DNA from: Gammaproteobacteria bacterium
Lineage (GTDB): Bacteria; Pseudomonadota; Gammaproteobacteria; Pseudomonadales; Azotimanducaceae
Assembly: GCA_002689445.1 (NCBI GenBank)
Contig: NZGC01000041.1
Coordinates: 1-64,000 of the forward strand
Reading direction: 5' to 3'
Length of the DNA stretch: 64,000 nucleotides
Part shown: positions 8,089 to 17,704 of the stretch, one piece after another
Layout of the letters: each line of letters starts with the position of its first letter
How positions within the stretch are numbered: position 1 is the first letter of the stretch
Program-made: the position numbers and the translations under genes
Notes under the pieces: generated by a model
What the model saw: the letters and a program-made list of their open reading frames with translations, nothing else
Told to the model about the DNA's origin: nothing
Database searches by the model: none

Positions 8089-9848
8089 TGGGGTCCTTCC
8101 TCAGTCATTTGCTGAGCGTGGGCGAGATCGCGATAGAGGCCTTGCTGAGTCATTAAGACTTCGTGGGTGCCAAAAGCGACCTGCTTGCCCTCGTCGAGCA
8201 CCAAAATTTCATCGGCATGGCGTGCAGTAGAAACCCGATTCGAGACCATCAGCGTTGTAAGACCGGCTCTCAACAACTTGAGCTCAGTCAGAATATGTTC
8301 TTCAGTCTCGGTATCAACGGCAGAAAAGCAATCGTCTAAGATCAGGAGAGGGCTCATGCGAATAATGCCTCGAGCCAATGCGGCTCTCTGCTTTTGTCCC
8401 CCAGACAGTGTGACACCGCGCTCTCCGAGTACGGTATCAAGCCCCTCCGGAAACGCTTCGATGGTGCTGTTGAGTGCGGCGGCCTGAGCAGAGGTCAGGA
8501 TCGCCTCCTGACTTCGATCAGGGTCATCATAGGCAATGTTGCCCCCGAGACTATCGGCAAACAAAAAAGGATCTTGTAAGACAAGACAAACATTCTTGCG
8601 CAAATAGGGAAGGGGATAGGCTCGAATCGGTGTTTGGTCAAGCAGAATTTCGCCCTGTTCAGGTTCCAACATGCGCACCAAAAGGCGCAATAAAGTAGAC
8701 TTGCCGGACCCCACGCGCCCAACGACGGCCAGCGTCTTGCCAGCGGGGACCGAAAATGACAAGGCTTCGATCGCATACTGATCTTTGTTCGGAAAACGAT
8801 AAGAAACCTGTTTGAATTCTATGCTGCCTGTCAATTTTGGATGCGTTGGATTGGGTTGGTCTACGATCTCTGGTGGGTGATCAAGAATTTCAAATACGCG
8901 AGCGGTGCCTGATGCGCCTCTCTGCCATTGCGTGACGATTGATCCCGCTTCCCTGATTGGCCACAACAAGAGCGCGAGATAAGAAAAAAAGGCAGTGAAT
9001 GTGCCTAGGCTGATGGTGCCTGCCTGGTAGAGATGGGAACCGTAGCCAATGATAATCATCGTGGATATTGCAGCGATCACGGGCATGATGGCCCCGATTG
9101 CTGAGCTATCCTTAAACAGCGCGATGTTGTCATCAGCAAAAGCCTGGTTTCTGCTTGCAAACTTTTCGATCTCTCGGTGCTCTTGAGCCATGGCTTGAAC
9201 CGTACGGATGCCATTCAAATTTTGTTGAACAAACGTCGAGAGATCGGCGAAACCTTCTTGGGTTCGCTGCGAAGCGAGATAGATTCGCTGCGCATAGACA
9301 TGTGCAAAGTAAGTAATTAAAGGGGCGGGCAGCATGACGGCGAGGGTGAGTTGCCAAGACAAGAGGGTCATAAAGGACAAACCTACCGTGGCGGTAAAGA
9401 TCAGCACCATGGTGGTGCGCGAAGTGCCTGCAATGAGTTCCCGCACACGGGTGATGTCATTGATGGCGCGAGCCATCAAGTCGCCCACCGGATACTGAGC
9501 AAAGAATATAGGCCCCTGCTTTTGCAGATGATCGTAGAGTTTGTGTCGCATGTCCGCTGCGACGATGACGCCCGTTCTTCTGATGAGGATTCGGCTGAAT
9601 ATGGTCACGACAATTTGAGCGGTAACACAGAGTACGATGATTAAAGCGATGGGGCCGAGCGTGTTTGAGATCTCGTTTAAGGAAGGGGTGTCCGGGCTCG
9701 CCAGTGCGTCAATACCTTGTTTCATCAGAAAAGGAATAGCCGCCTCGAAAAGGCGTGCGATCAATAAACCCGCCATTCCGCCCCAAAAAGGCAATGCATG
9801 CTGTTGGATATAAGGCCAAAGGCGACGAAGGGTAGACTTGATGGTCAT
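8085..9848 (-). CDS. ABC exporter half-transporter, MdlA-like subunit
   Basis: The 587-residue half-transporter begins MTIKSTLRRLWPYIQQH, with six membrane helices then an ATPase with Walker A GRVGSGKST and signature LSGGQKQR. Walker B reads LLILDDCFSAVD, with Asp where the catalytic Glu normally stands, as in the degenerate site of heterodimeric exporters. It works with the 6187-8088 subunit, whose ATPase is complete. The frame extends upstream to an ATG at 9980, but the extra 44 residues are Arg/Cys-rich and unlike the family, so 9848 is chosen. The ribosome site is weak for both starts. Confidence 0.88.
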   Translation of the reverse strand: MTIKSTLRRLWPYIQQHALPFWGGMAGLLIARLFEAAIPFLMKQGIDALASPDTPSLNEISNTLGPIALIIVLCVTAQIVVTIFSRILIRRTGVIVAADMRHKLYDHLQKQGPIFFAQYPVGDLMARAINDITRVRELIAGTSRTTMVLIFTATVGLSFMTLLSWQLTLAVMLPAPLITYFAHVYAQRIYLASQRTQEGFADLSTFVQQNLNGIRTVQAMAQEHREIEKFASRNQAFADDNIALFKDSSAIGAIMPVIAAISTMIIIGYGSHLYQAGTISLGTFTAFFSYLALLLWPIREAGSIVTQWQRGASGTARVFEILDHPPEIVDQPNPTHPKLTGSIEFKQVSYRFPNKDQYAIEALSFSVPAGKTLAVVGRVGSGKSTLLRLLVRMLEPEQGEILLDQTPIRAYPLPYLRKNVCLVLQDPFLFADSLGGNIAYDDPDRSQEAILTSAQAAALNSTIEAFPEGLDTVLGERGVTLSGGQKQRAALARGIIRMSPLLILDDCFSAVDTETEEHILTELKLLRAGLTTLMVSNRVSTARHADEILVLDEGKQVAFGTHEVLMTQQGLYRDLAHAQQMTEEGPQ

Positions 9849-10055
9849 GAACAGAGGGTTACATCTAGGTAAGCAATAACGGATAAGGCTGCACCGTATC
9901 AAAAAACGAGAGAGGCGGGAAGCTGTTGTCGATTGCACCTTTTCCAGCTTCGTAGCATGATCGAAAACCGTCGAATCCATAATGGTTCAATGAAGATGCA
10001 GCCTGGGTACAGACGAGTGTTCATAGGAAAATCGACGGATTAAAAGGAGCGAGTT

Positions 10056-11231
10056 ATGCAATTGTCGCTAAACGACGAGGATTTGGCTTTTGAGCAAGAG
10101 GTCAGGTCCTTCCTTGAAAAGAACCTTGATGCTGCAGTTGCTCGCCGAGTCGAGTGCTCATTGCCCGTCAGTAAAGTGGATCAAGACACCTGGACTCGGC
10201 GCTTAGCCGAACGAGGTTGGGCTGCACCAAATTGGCCCGTTGCCTACGGTGGCACCGGCTGGAATTTGCGTCGACGTCACCAATTCGAAGTATTGCTGAG
10301 GGCGCATCATGCACCCGAGACACAAGGATTTGGCTTTAACATGGTGGGTCCGGCGATCATTAAGTATGGCACAGAGGCTCAAAAGGCCTATTATTTGCCG
10401 AAAATTTTAAGCGCGGAGATCAGTTGGTGTCAGGGATACTCAGAACCAGAAGCAGGCTCTGACCTGGCTGGGCTCAGAACCCGAGCAGAGATTGAAGGCG
10501 ATCACTACCTAGTGAACGGTTCCAAAATATGGACATCGAGAGCCGAGGAAGCCGATCATATCTTCGTGTTGGTTCGAACCGACCCTGACGCTAAAAAACA
10601 GCGTGGTATTTCTTTTTTACTGCTGCCGATGGACCTGCCCGGAATCGAAGTGAAGCCCTTATATGCCTTCAATGGCAAAAGGCTCTGGAATCAAGTTTTC
10701 TTTGACAACGTACGAGTACCCAGAGAAAACCGGTTAGGCGCGGAAAACGAAGGATGGACAGTAGCTAAAAATATTCTTGGTGATGAGCGATTGATGGTTT
10801 CAAGAGTTGCTGAAAACAAACGGATTTTGGGGCGTTTAAAGCAGTTGTTGGAGAGTCAAGAAAATGTCGTGCAGGACCCCGCATTTTTGAAGCGATTGGC
10901 CGAACTCGAGATTCGGTTAACTGGGTTAGAAGTAATGGCGGTGCGGTTGCTCGCCCATTTTGATACCGGAGGTAAGGTAGGGGCAGAGCCCTCGATGCTG
11001 AAGTTGCAAGGTAGTCAACTGGTGCAGGCACAGGATCAGTTGCTATTCGAATTGGCAGGGTTTTATGGTTTACCGCTCGATCAACACAGTCGTCAGGACC
11101 AAACCGCGGTGCTCAATGATGATATCGATATGATTGGAAGCGCTTTGTTCCATCATCGGGGGTACACCATTGCTGGTGGGGCTACCGAAATTCAACGCAA
11201 CATCATTGCGCAACAGGTATTAAAGCTTTAA
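10056..11231 (+). CDS. Acyl-CoA dehydrogenase
   Basis: The 391-residue protein shows the ACAD layout of helical N-domain, beta-barrel and C-terminal helices. Landmarks are the GYSEPEAGSDLA motif near residue 130, KIWTSRAEEADH next to the flavin, and AGGATEIQRNIIAQ near the end. It should oxidise an acyl-CoA to the 2,3-enoyl-CoA, with FAD passing electrons to ETF. Start is well set by AAAAGGAGCGAGTT before ATG. It stands alone on the plus strand between the ABC pair and fxsA. Similar enzymes occur in branched-chain, aromatic-derived or steroid acyl-CoA breakdown, so chain specificity is open. Confidence 0.9.
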   Translation: MQLSLNDEDLAFEQEVRSFLEKNLDAAVARRVECSLPVSKVDQDTWTRRLAERGWAAPNWPVAYGGTGWNLRRRHQFEVLLRAHHAPETQGFGFNMVGPAIIKYGTEAQKAYYLPKILSAEISWCQGYSEPEAGSDLAGLRTRAEIEGDHYLVNGSKIWTSRAEEADHIFVLVRTDPDAKKQRGISFLLLPMDLPGIEVKPLYAFNGKRLWNQVFFDNVRVPRENRLGAENEGWTVAKNILGDERLMVSRVAENKRILGRLKQLLESQENVVQDPAFLKRLAELEIRLTGLEVMAVRLLAHFDTGGKVGAEPSMLKLQGSQLVQAQDQLLFELAGFYGLPLDQHSRQDQTAVLNDDIDMIGSALFHHRGYTIAGGATEIQRNIIAQQVLKL

Positions 11232-11268
11232 CGCGACTGGTCCAAAATAGGCTCGGGTTTCTGCTTGA

Positions 11269-11703
11269 TCACTGATCGTCTTTTGTGACTTCGAACTCGC
11301 CCTCAAGGATTCTGGTAGTCTGATGAGCATCCTTGGATTGTCTGGTCTCCCTTTGAGACCTAGGGTTGCTCTTTCTGTTATCAAGGTTAACAGGCGTAAC
11401 CAGTTTAGAGGCGCCCAAAAGCAAAATGCCGGCGGTGTCAGTCAACAAGCCAGGGATACAGAGACAGAAACCGGCAAGGATCATCCCAATCGATTGGACA
11501 AGGTCCCTCGGCGCGAGGTTGCCTCGTTCTTTAACGATGAGAAACAAATCATTGAATTTTTGTCCGGATTGTCGCAGCAAGCCAAGGCCCAAAATGGCGG
11601 TGATAACCAACTCTATGAGCGTAAAAGCGAGACCCACCCATTCGGTAAAAATCAGGAGTCCGAACAACTCCAGAAGGGGTAAACAAAGGATTAACAGTTT
11701 CAG
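11269..11703 (-). CDS. fxsA: FxsA family membrane protein, likely CTG start
   Basis: FxsA is a small inner-membrane protein, known in E. coli for relieving F-plasmid exclusion of phage T7. The body shows the family's hydrophobic segments and the central run LAPRDLVQSIGMILAG. A TTG at 11667 would start it inside the first helix. The same frame runs 12 codons further to an in-frame TAA, and those codons read LKLLILCLPLLELF, the usual FxsA N-terminus. The only sensible start is CTG at 11703-11701, with GAGG eight bases upstream. The C-terminal tail is polar and charged, as usual. It is convergent with the acyl-CoA dehydrogenase gene. Confidence 0.8.
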   Translation of the reverse strand: MKLLILCLPLLELFGLLIFTEWVGLAFTLIELVITAILGLGLLRQSGQKFNDLFLIVKERGNLAPRDLVQSIGMILAGFCLCIPGLLTDTAGILLLGASKLVTPVNLDNRKSNPRSQRETRQSKDAHQTTRILEGEFEVTKDDQ

Positions 11704-11914
11704 TTAATGATCCTCGATGTAAAACAGTGAGGCTAGCACGAAACCGACATTGGGGGTGAATCGAGGGGTAGATAAAGGTTGAAAGGCGTTGGCGGCCTGA
11801 TATTTTACCGCGCCTAGTGTAGGCTCAGGTCAGGCTTGTTTAAGGCAAGGCACGAATTGTACTGATGATGAAAACTATATTCAGCGGTCAGAGCCGAAGG
11901 AGGAGAAGAGCGTC

Positions 11915-12520
11915 ATGCACGACGGGCAGCAAACGTTAATTGAAGGGCCGCAAGGCGCGATCGAAGCTTTCGTTTATCAAGCTAGCTGTGATCGCCCCAC
12001 GATGATCTTGTGTCACCCGCACCCTAGCTTTGGCGGCAGTTGTCATGATCGCATCTTGCGATTGATTGGCGAGACCCTGCGCTCGCTCGGTTGCGGTTTG
12101 GTGTATTTTAATTTTGCAGGCATCGGCGCATCCGAGGGTCATACTCGGAACGCTCAACAAGGTGCCGAAGATCTGCAAGCAGTACAAGTTTTTGTAAATC
12201 AAACCTTTGATTGTCCCTACAGTTTGGTTGGCTACTCCTTCGGCGCTGCGGCGGTGCTGACGGCAGCATGTGAAGCAGAGTCTGAGCCAGCGCTGCTCGT
12301 TGCGCCTGTGCTTTCCTTATGTGCCCCTGATGTCCTTAATCAACAACCCGCATTGGCTCGGGCGGTTGTTGGCGATCAAGATGTCTATAGCCCGGTGAGC
12401 GGTTTGGTCAGTTATTTTGGAGAATCATCAGTGGAAGTGATTGAGGGAGCAGACCATTTTTTTAATGGGTATGATGGCCTTTTGGTGGAAGCAGCAAGGC
12501 GGTGGGTGAGTGGACTTTAA
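11915..12520 (+). CDS. Alpha/beta hydrolase, COG2945-type
   Basis: This 201-residue cytoplasmic hydrolase has the nucleophile elbow GYSFGA with Ser about residue 108, an early CHPHPSFGG segment near the oxyanion side, and a C-terminal GADHFF with the expected catalytic His. It resembles the small COG2945 hydrolases, which are mostly uncharacterised. The start is set by GGAGGAGAAGAGCGTC before the ATG. It is first in a plus-strand operon and overlaps the enoyl-CoA hydratase gene by 11 bases. A role in releasing or trimming an acyl or ester substrate is plausible from context only. Confidence 0.8.
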   Translation: MHDGQQTLIEGPQGAIEAFVYQASCDRPTMILCHPHPSFGGSCHDRILRLIGETLRSLGCGLVYFNFAGIGASEGHTRNAQQGAEDLQAVQVFVNQTFDCPYSLVGYSFGAAAVLTAACEAESEPALLVAPVLSLCAPDVLNQQPALARAVVGDQDVYSPVSGLVSYFGESSVEVIEGADHFFNGYDGLLVEAARRWVSGL

Positions 12521-13340
12521 AACGATTATTTGCTCAACGGAGCGCGGGGTTGGGTGGATCACCTTGCATCGACCGCACCGTCATAATGCCTGGACAGGCA
12601 GGATGCACACCGAATATCGCCAAGCGCTGGCTGAATTTGAGGCGAATCAACAGGTGCGCGTGATTGTAGTCACCGGCCATGGGCGGAGTTTTTGTGTTGG
12701 TGGTGATGCACAAGCGTTACAAGGACACAGTGATAAAGGAGGATATGATCCGGGGACCCCTGATCCTTTAGCAACGCCCGGATTTGGCGTCAGCGCGGAT
12801 TTTGATGCGGCATTTGCGTTTCACTTCGGCTTGACCAAGCCTGTGATTGCGTCAGTCAATGGGGCTGCTGCTGGTGTGGGTTTGGCGCTCATGCTTTTTG
12901 CGGACATCCGATTCGCCGTGCCTGGGGCAACGTTTACCACTGCGCATGGGAAATTAAATTTTCCTGCAGAGTTTGGTCTGTCTTGGCTCCTGCCGCGAAT
13001 GGTAGGCTTAACCCGCGCGAATGATTTATTGCTCACCTCGAGACGATTTTCGAGTGATGAGGCCTACGCGTGGGGGATGATCAACGCATTGCATGAGCCG
13101 GATTTGCTCAATCCGAGCGTACAAGCTTATGCGGAGCAATTGGTTGCTGATAATGCACCAGAAGCACTTCGAGTCACGAAGTTTCAGATTTATCGAGATT
13201 TACACCGGGATATTGCCAGTTCGGTGCGATTCAGTGAACAACAGATCAGTCGGATGAGTCGTACCGACGATTTCAAAGAGGGCGTTGCAGCCTTTATGGA
13301 AAAGCGTGCGCCGATTTGGCAGGGAGGTTCCAGTGATTAA
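12510..13340 (+). CDS. Enoyl-CoA hydratase/isomerase family protein
   Basis: The 276-residue protein belongs to the crotonase fold. It shows [10 protein letters not shown], the oxyanion-hole loop with Gly, and the [18 protein letters not shown] segment split around the second oxyanion residue. Crotonases hydrate or isomerise enoyl-CoA esters, and the catalytic acids vary with subfamily, so the exact reaction is not fixed. The GTG start at 12510 overlaps the hydrolase stop. The stop overlaps the MoxR ATPase GTG start by eight bases. Both overlaps imply tight co-expression with an ATPase/VWA pair, which is unusual for a crotonase. Confidence 0.88.
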   Translation: MDFKTIICSTERGVGWITLHRPHRHNAWTGRMHTEYRQALAEFEANQQVRVIVVTGHGRSFCVGGDAQALQGHSDKGGYDPGTPDPLATPGFGVSADFDAAFAFHFGLTKPVIASVNGAAAGVGLALMLFADIRFAVPGATFTTAHGKLNFPAEFGLSWLLPRMVGLTRANDLLLTSRRFSSDEAYAWGMINALHEPDLLNPSVQAYAEQLVADNAPEALRVTKFQIYRDLHRDIASSVRFSEQQISRMSRTDDFKEGVAAFMEKRAPIWQGGSSD

Positions 13341-14193
13341 CGCAACTCGTACGACTGCTGCACTCGAGGCGGCGCCCTACTATTTGCCGGTAGGCGACGA
13401 GGTGGAGCTGTTCACGGCAGCTTATGAGCAACGTTTGCCTATATTGCTCAAGGGACCTACAGGGTGCGGCAAAACCCGGTTTGTCGAATATATGGCTTAC
13501 CAATTGTTTCGAAGTGCACATGCGACTGACGCCCAACAGGCCTTGGCCTATCCTCTGCAGACTATTGCTTGCCACGAGGATTTAAGTGCGACAGATCTCG
13601 TGGGTAGATATTTGCTTCAAGGCGATGAAACCGTCTGGCAAGACGGGCCATTGACCCGTGCAGTGAAAGAAGGTTCGATCTGTTACTTGGATGAAATTGT
13701 TGAAGCTCGCAAGGATTCAACGGTTTTGATTCATTCCTTGACGGATCATCGTCGTATTTTGCCGATCGAAAAGCGCGGCCTAATATTGGATGCGCATCCA
13801 GACTTTTTATTGGTGATTTCTTATAACCCGGGGTATCAAAACGTTCTGAAAGATTTGAAGACCAGCACGCGGCAGCGGTTTGTTGCTATTGATTTTGATT
13901 ATCCTTCGGTCTCGACGGAAACGGAGATCATTGCACATGAAAGCGGCATTGAGTCTACCTTGGCGGGCCGCTTGGCTGAGCTAGGAGCCGCGGTGCGAAA
14001 CCTCCGAGACCACGGATTTGATGAGGGGGTAAGCACTCGACTCCTGATCTATGCAGCGCAGATGATGGTATCTGGCGTAGAGCCATTGCGGGCCTGTGAT
14101 GTTGCGATCTGTCGAGCGGTTTCAGACGACACAGAGGTGCAAGCAGCCTTAACGGCGGTCGCCACGACCCTGTTTCCAACACCGCCTGCGTGA
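13333..14193 (+). CDS. MoxR-type AAA+ ATPase of the NorQ/CbbQ family
   Basis: The 286-residue AAA+ protein has Walker A GPTGCGKT at about residues 41-48, Walker [11 protein letters not shown] near 119, and the family's DLVGRYLL loop and SYNPGYQ sensor region. NorQ/CbbQ/GvpN ATPases form hexamers that, with a VWA partner, remodel or insert metal into a target enzyme (nitric oxide reductase or Rubisco in known cases). The GTG at 13333 is chosen because AGGGAGG lies six bases upstream and the product begins where the family begins; an in-frame ATG at 13285 would overlap the preceding gene further. The VWA partner follows directly. Confidence 0.88.
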   Translation: MINATRTTAALEAAPYYLPVGDEVELFTAAYEQRLPILLKGPTGCGKTRFVEYMAYQLFRSAHATDAQQALAYPLQTIACHEDLSATDLVGRYLLQGDETVWQDGPLTRAVKEGSICYLDEIVEARKDSTVLIHSLTDHRRILPIEKRGLILDAHPDFLLVISYNPGYQNVLKDLKTSTRQRFVAIDFDYPSVSTETEIIAHESGIESTLAGRLAELGAAVRNLRDHGFDEGVSTRLLIYAAQMMVSGVEPLRACDVAICRAVSDDTEVQAALTAVATTLFPTPPA

Positions 14194-14207
14194 TTGAGCT
14201 TGTTTGA

Positions 14208-17200
14208 GTGGAGATTTTTGAGCAGCTTCGTAATCAACACGAACCCACCGCTTTGTTGTACCGCAAGCTCGTCGACGATCTTTCATTATCGCCCGAGCGA
14301 CATCGCCTGTTTGATGAGATCGTCGTCGCCCTGCTAGAGTCGGGTTGGCACGGCTACGAGGTGGTTAGCGCGTGGCTTGAGGTTGCTCCTCAGATAGTCT
14401 CCCGCCTTGACGAGAGTCGTTGGATGGAAAAGGCGAGAGTCGCCGTGGGTTTTGCTGCGCTGAGTGTTGAGCCTGCGAAGATGTATTGGAGAGCGGTTGC
14501 TGTCTCCGTTGAACACGACCGAGGAAACGCACGACTGAGCGAGCTAGAGTCCCTCGGCCTGAGGGTTCAGAAAACGTACCAATTTTCTGCTCAGATATTG
14601 ACCTTAGTGCTACAGGCTGGTGTGACCCGCCTATCGCAGGTTGGCGCGCTTGATTTTGAAGCTTGGCGATCGCTGACGACCTATCTGCTGACTCAAGATC
14701 GTGAATTGCTGGTCTCTTTGCTGTCAGAGACGCAACCTCTCATCGATGAGGTGGAACTGATCGAACTTCTTAAGGTGAACCCGCAAGCACTTGTGGTGGT
14801 TTTATCGAAGCGTCATGCCCTCGTGGATGCTTTGCCAGGCCGGCATTTTGAGCTTTGGTGGCAAGTATTGCTGTTATTGGCCGAGTCGGAAGGCGATGTA
14901 GAACGATTGATCGATGGCCTATGCGGTTGCCCAAGGCGTATCGGCGATGGACAAGTATTAAGAGCGTTAATCAGTCAAGTCAGAGAGATGTCACTCGCGG
15001 TAGCGATGCTAGCAGTCAGCGATAAATTACCCTTGGATAGGCCAGGTTTGTGTTCGGCTTGGGTTGAGGAAGGCATGGCCTTGTACCGGCAAGACCGCCG
15101 CAAAGGCCTCGCCTACTTTGAGCTGGCCTCCGCAACCTCAACAGATCGTCTTGATGCCCTCAAGGGACAGGTGCGATTTGACGAACAAGAAAGAGTCTTA
15201 GCGCTGTTCGCCGAAGCCATCAGTGGTCAGACTCAGCAATTGGTGATCGCAGAGGATGATTCAGGAGAGAAGATAGGGCTCGCAGCGCAAGCCGTGACGT
15301 CGACATTGATTGTTCTGCCAGAGACTTACGCCGGTTTTGAGCATCCCGAAGGCAACTTCGAATTCTATCTTTCGGCGTTGATGCATCAGTTGGGGTACCA
15401 GCTATTTGGGACCTTGCAGCAGCTTGAGGTTATCATGGGTTGGTTGCGTCAGCAGCGTTTTCCCCGCCGTTTAGGCGCTTTATTTTCACTTCTAGAAGCG
15501 GCCCGAATAGATTGGCAATTAGCCGCTCGCTTCGAGGGCGGTGGTCAGCAACTTGCGCGCCAGAAGCAGCACGCGATTGATGTATTGCTCAGCGCCGAGG
15601 CGCAGGTTGCAGCGTCTCAAGGGCAGCATGAGGAGATCGCTGAGTTGGCGGGTCGCTACGAAGTCCCAGGATCGGAAGAGGAGGTGATTGAGGGACTGAG
15701 ACGGATCAATGATGCCGCGGGGCCAATGTCGATGGCCGAAGATCCGGTACACGAGAAATTGTTTAGCCTCTTGTTGGCGACGCTTGATTGCGAAGATGAA
15801 CTGCTTGGGTTGAAACTGGAGGCTCGGTCTCAACTCGATCGCGCTTTAGCTCCGCTTAAGGTTCCTGGCGCAACAGCGAAAGCCACTTTGCAGGCGCTGT
15901 TGCCCATTTTACGTTGGGTTGGAGAGCCGTTAATGCGTCATTTTACGGTTCTACCGACGGTGGATTATCGAAGGGTCTTGCCTTTGCAAGCTGCCTTGGC
16001 TGCGTTGCCATTGATTGAAATTACCAGTGACGACGTCCTCACTGAGGAGGATTACGCTGATGGATTATCCGTTAAAGTCAATCCTGAAGATCTGATGCTT
16101 GACGACATGACCTTCGGTGAGGTGGATACCGATCAAGCCATGTTGATGACGGAGCTTTCCGAGGTTCCGGAGATCGATGGAGAACCGGAATTGAGCTTAA
16201 ATAAAGCGCGTCAACCCGGGGTGGCATACGAGCCCCCCGAGCGCCAACCTGTCCCAACTCATTATTATTACGATGAGTGGGACTATCATATCAGCGATTA
16301 CCGGCGTCGCTGGTGTCGACTCATTGAGATTCACGATTCCGAAGAGGATGCGAGCTATTATCGACAGTCAGTTGCAGAGCATCTAGCGCTACAAAAACAA
16401 GTCCGTCGTCAACTGAGTCGCCTAAAGCCTGAGTTGTTGGTAAAGGTCAGGGGAAGTCCTGATGGCGAGGATATGGACCTTGAAAAGGCGATCGAGGCGG
16501 TAATTGATCGGCGTGCCGGCAAGACCCCCTCTGACCGTATTTACGTCGAGCGACACCGGCAAGGCCGGGATGTTGCCGCACTATTTTTGGTTGATTTGAG
16601 CGCATCAACCGACGATCGAATTCCAGATGCCAATGCTGAGCCAGAACCACCGATCGAATATCATGATTTTGACTGGTCGGATGAACCGCCGATGCAAGTA
16701 CCTGAAGGCGATAAGATCATCGATTTAGAAAAGCATGCAGTCATTCAGATGGCGCAAGCACTTGAGGCGTTAGGTGATCACTATGCGGTTTGCGGATTCA
16801 GCGGTTACGGTCGCGAGCAGGTTGAATACACAGTCTGTAAACGATTTAATCAACCCCTTGATGCGACTGTGAAGGCCAAAATAGGAGGTTTAACCGCTTG
16901 CCGTAGCACTCGAATGGGACCTGCGATCCGGCATGCGGCGATGCAGTTAGGCCAGACTGACGCCAGAATCAAAGCTTTAATTGTGATTAGCGATGGATAT
17001 CCTCAAGATCATGACTATGGGCAAGATCGCAACGACCGCGAGTATGGGATTCATGACACGATGAAAGCGCTGCAAGAGGCTAAGCAGCAGGGAGTCCAAT
17101 CCTTTTGCTTAACGGTCGATCCCTCGGGGCATGATTATCTGAGATTGATGTGCCCTGACCGCCAGTATATGGTCATTCAAGACGTGACCCAGCTGCCGAA

Positions 17201-17237
17201 TGAGCTCTCTAAGGTCTATCGAAGTTTGACGGGATAA
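14208..17237 (+). CDS. NorD/CbbO-like VWA domain protein, very long
   Basis: The 1009-residue protein ends in a von Willebrand A domain (about 790-1005) with the metal-binding motif DLSAS near residue 797 and the segment VISDGYPQD. Before it lies the family's acidic linker (LTEEDYADGLSVKV) and a KAIEAVIDRRAGKTPSDRIY element. The first 500-600 residues are helical, Leu/Ala-rich and look repeat-like. NorD proteins are usually about 630 residues and CbbO about 780, so this one has an extended N-terminus, which may recognise a different client. It starts with GTG 14 bases after the ATPase gene. No nitric oxide reductase or Rubisco genes are nearby, so its client is unknown. Confidence 0.85.
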   Translation: MEIFEQLRNQHEPTALLYRKLVDDLSLSPERHRLFDEIVVALLESGWHGYEVVSAWLEVAPQIVSRLDESRWMEKARVAVGFAALSVEPAKMYWRAVAVSVEHDRGNARLSELESLGLRVQKTYQFSAQILTLVLQAGVTRLSQVGALDFEAWRSLTTYLLTQDRELLVSLLSETQPLIDEVELIELLKVNPQALVVVLSKRHALVDALPGRHFELWWQVLLLLAESEGDVERLIDGLCGCPRRIGDGQVLRALISQVREMSLAVAMLAVSDKLPLDRPGLCSAWVEEGMALYRQDRRKGLAYFELASATSTDRLDALKGQVRFDEQERVLALFAEAISGQTQQLVIAEDDSGEKIGLAAQAVTSTLIVLPETYAGFEHPEGNFEFYLSALMHQLGYQLFGTLQQLEVIMGWLRQQRFPRRLGALFSLLEAARIDWQLAARFEGGGQQLARQKQHAIDVLLSAEAQVAASQGQHEEIAELAGRYEVPGSEEEVIEGLRRINDAAGPMSMAEDPVHEKLFSLLLATLDCEDELLGLKLEARSQLDRALAPLKVPGATAKATLQALLPILRWVGEPLMRHFTVLPTVDYRRVLPLQAALAALPLIEITSDDVLTEEDYADGLSVKVNPEDLMLDDMTFGEVDTDQAMLMTELSEVPEIDGEPELSLNKARQPGVAYEPPERQPVPTHYYYDEWDYHISDYRRRWCRLIEIHDSEEDASYYRQSVAEHLALQKQVRRQLSRLKPELLVKVRGSPDGEDMDLEKAIEAVIDRRAGKTPSDRIYVERHRQGRDVAALFLVDLSASTDDRIPDANAEPEPPIEYHDFDWSDEPPMQVPEGDKIIDLEKHAVIQMAQALEALGDHYAVCGFSGYGREQVEYTVCKRFNQPLDATVKAKIGGLTACRSTRMGPAIRHAAMQLGQTDARIKALIVISDGYPQDHDYGQDRNDREYGIHDTMKALQEAKQQGVQSFCLTVDPSGHDYLRLMCPDRQYMVIQDVTQLPNELSKVYRSLTG

Positions 17238-17243
17238 AACACC

Positions 17244-17666
17244 ATGTTGACACCTTTTCACTTGGCCATTGGCGTACAGGATTTGTTGGCGGCGAAGGAC
17301 TTTTATCATGGGTTGTTGGGTTGTTCTCTCGGAAGGCGCAGCGATCAATGGATTGATTTCAACTTTTTTGGGCATCAGTTGGTTTGTCATCAAGTGAGTG
17401 CTGAGACGCCAGTGGATGGACACAATGAAGTTGATGGAGAGACCATTCCTGTGCCGCATTTTGGAGTGGTGTTGACTTTAGATGCCTTCGATCAGTTAGA
17501 AGAACGATTGCGGGCTGCAGCCGTCCCCTTCGTCGTTGAGCCTCAGGTCCGCTTTGCTGGGACAAGCGGAGAACAGCGGACATTTTTTGTACGCGATCCT
17601 GCTCACAACATTTTGGAATTTAAGGCTTTTGCGGATATAGAAGGGTCGTTATTCAAGGTTGAGTAA
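17244..17666 (+). CDS. VOC family (glyoxalase/dioxygenase fold) protein
   Basis: This 140-residue protein has two beta-alpha-beta-beta-beta modules. The opening TPFHLAIGVQDL has a candidate metal-ligand His, and the C-terminal FVRDPAHNILEFKAF has the usual Glu ligand. Such proteins bind a divalent metal and act as dioxygenases, epimerases, lyases or glyoxalases. It begins six bases after the VWA gene and is probably last in this operon. It may be the metalloenzyme client of the ATPase/VWA pair, but that is inference only. Confidence 0.82.
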   Translation: MLTPFHLAIGVQDLLAAKDFYHGLLGCSLGRRSDQWIDFNFFGHQLVCHQVSAETPVDGHNEVDGETIPVPHFGVVLTLDAFDQLEERLRAAAVPFVVEPQVRFAGTSGEQRTFFVRDPAHNILEFKAFADIEGSLFKVE

Positions 17667-17704
17667 CGCGACAAAAAACATTGAGCTGGGAGAGGATAAG
17701 AGCA

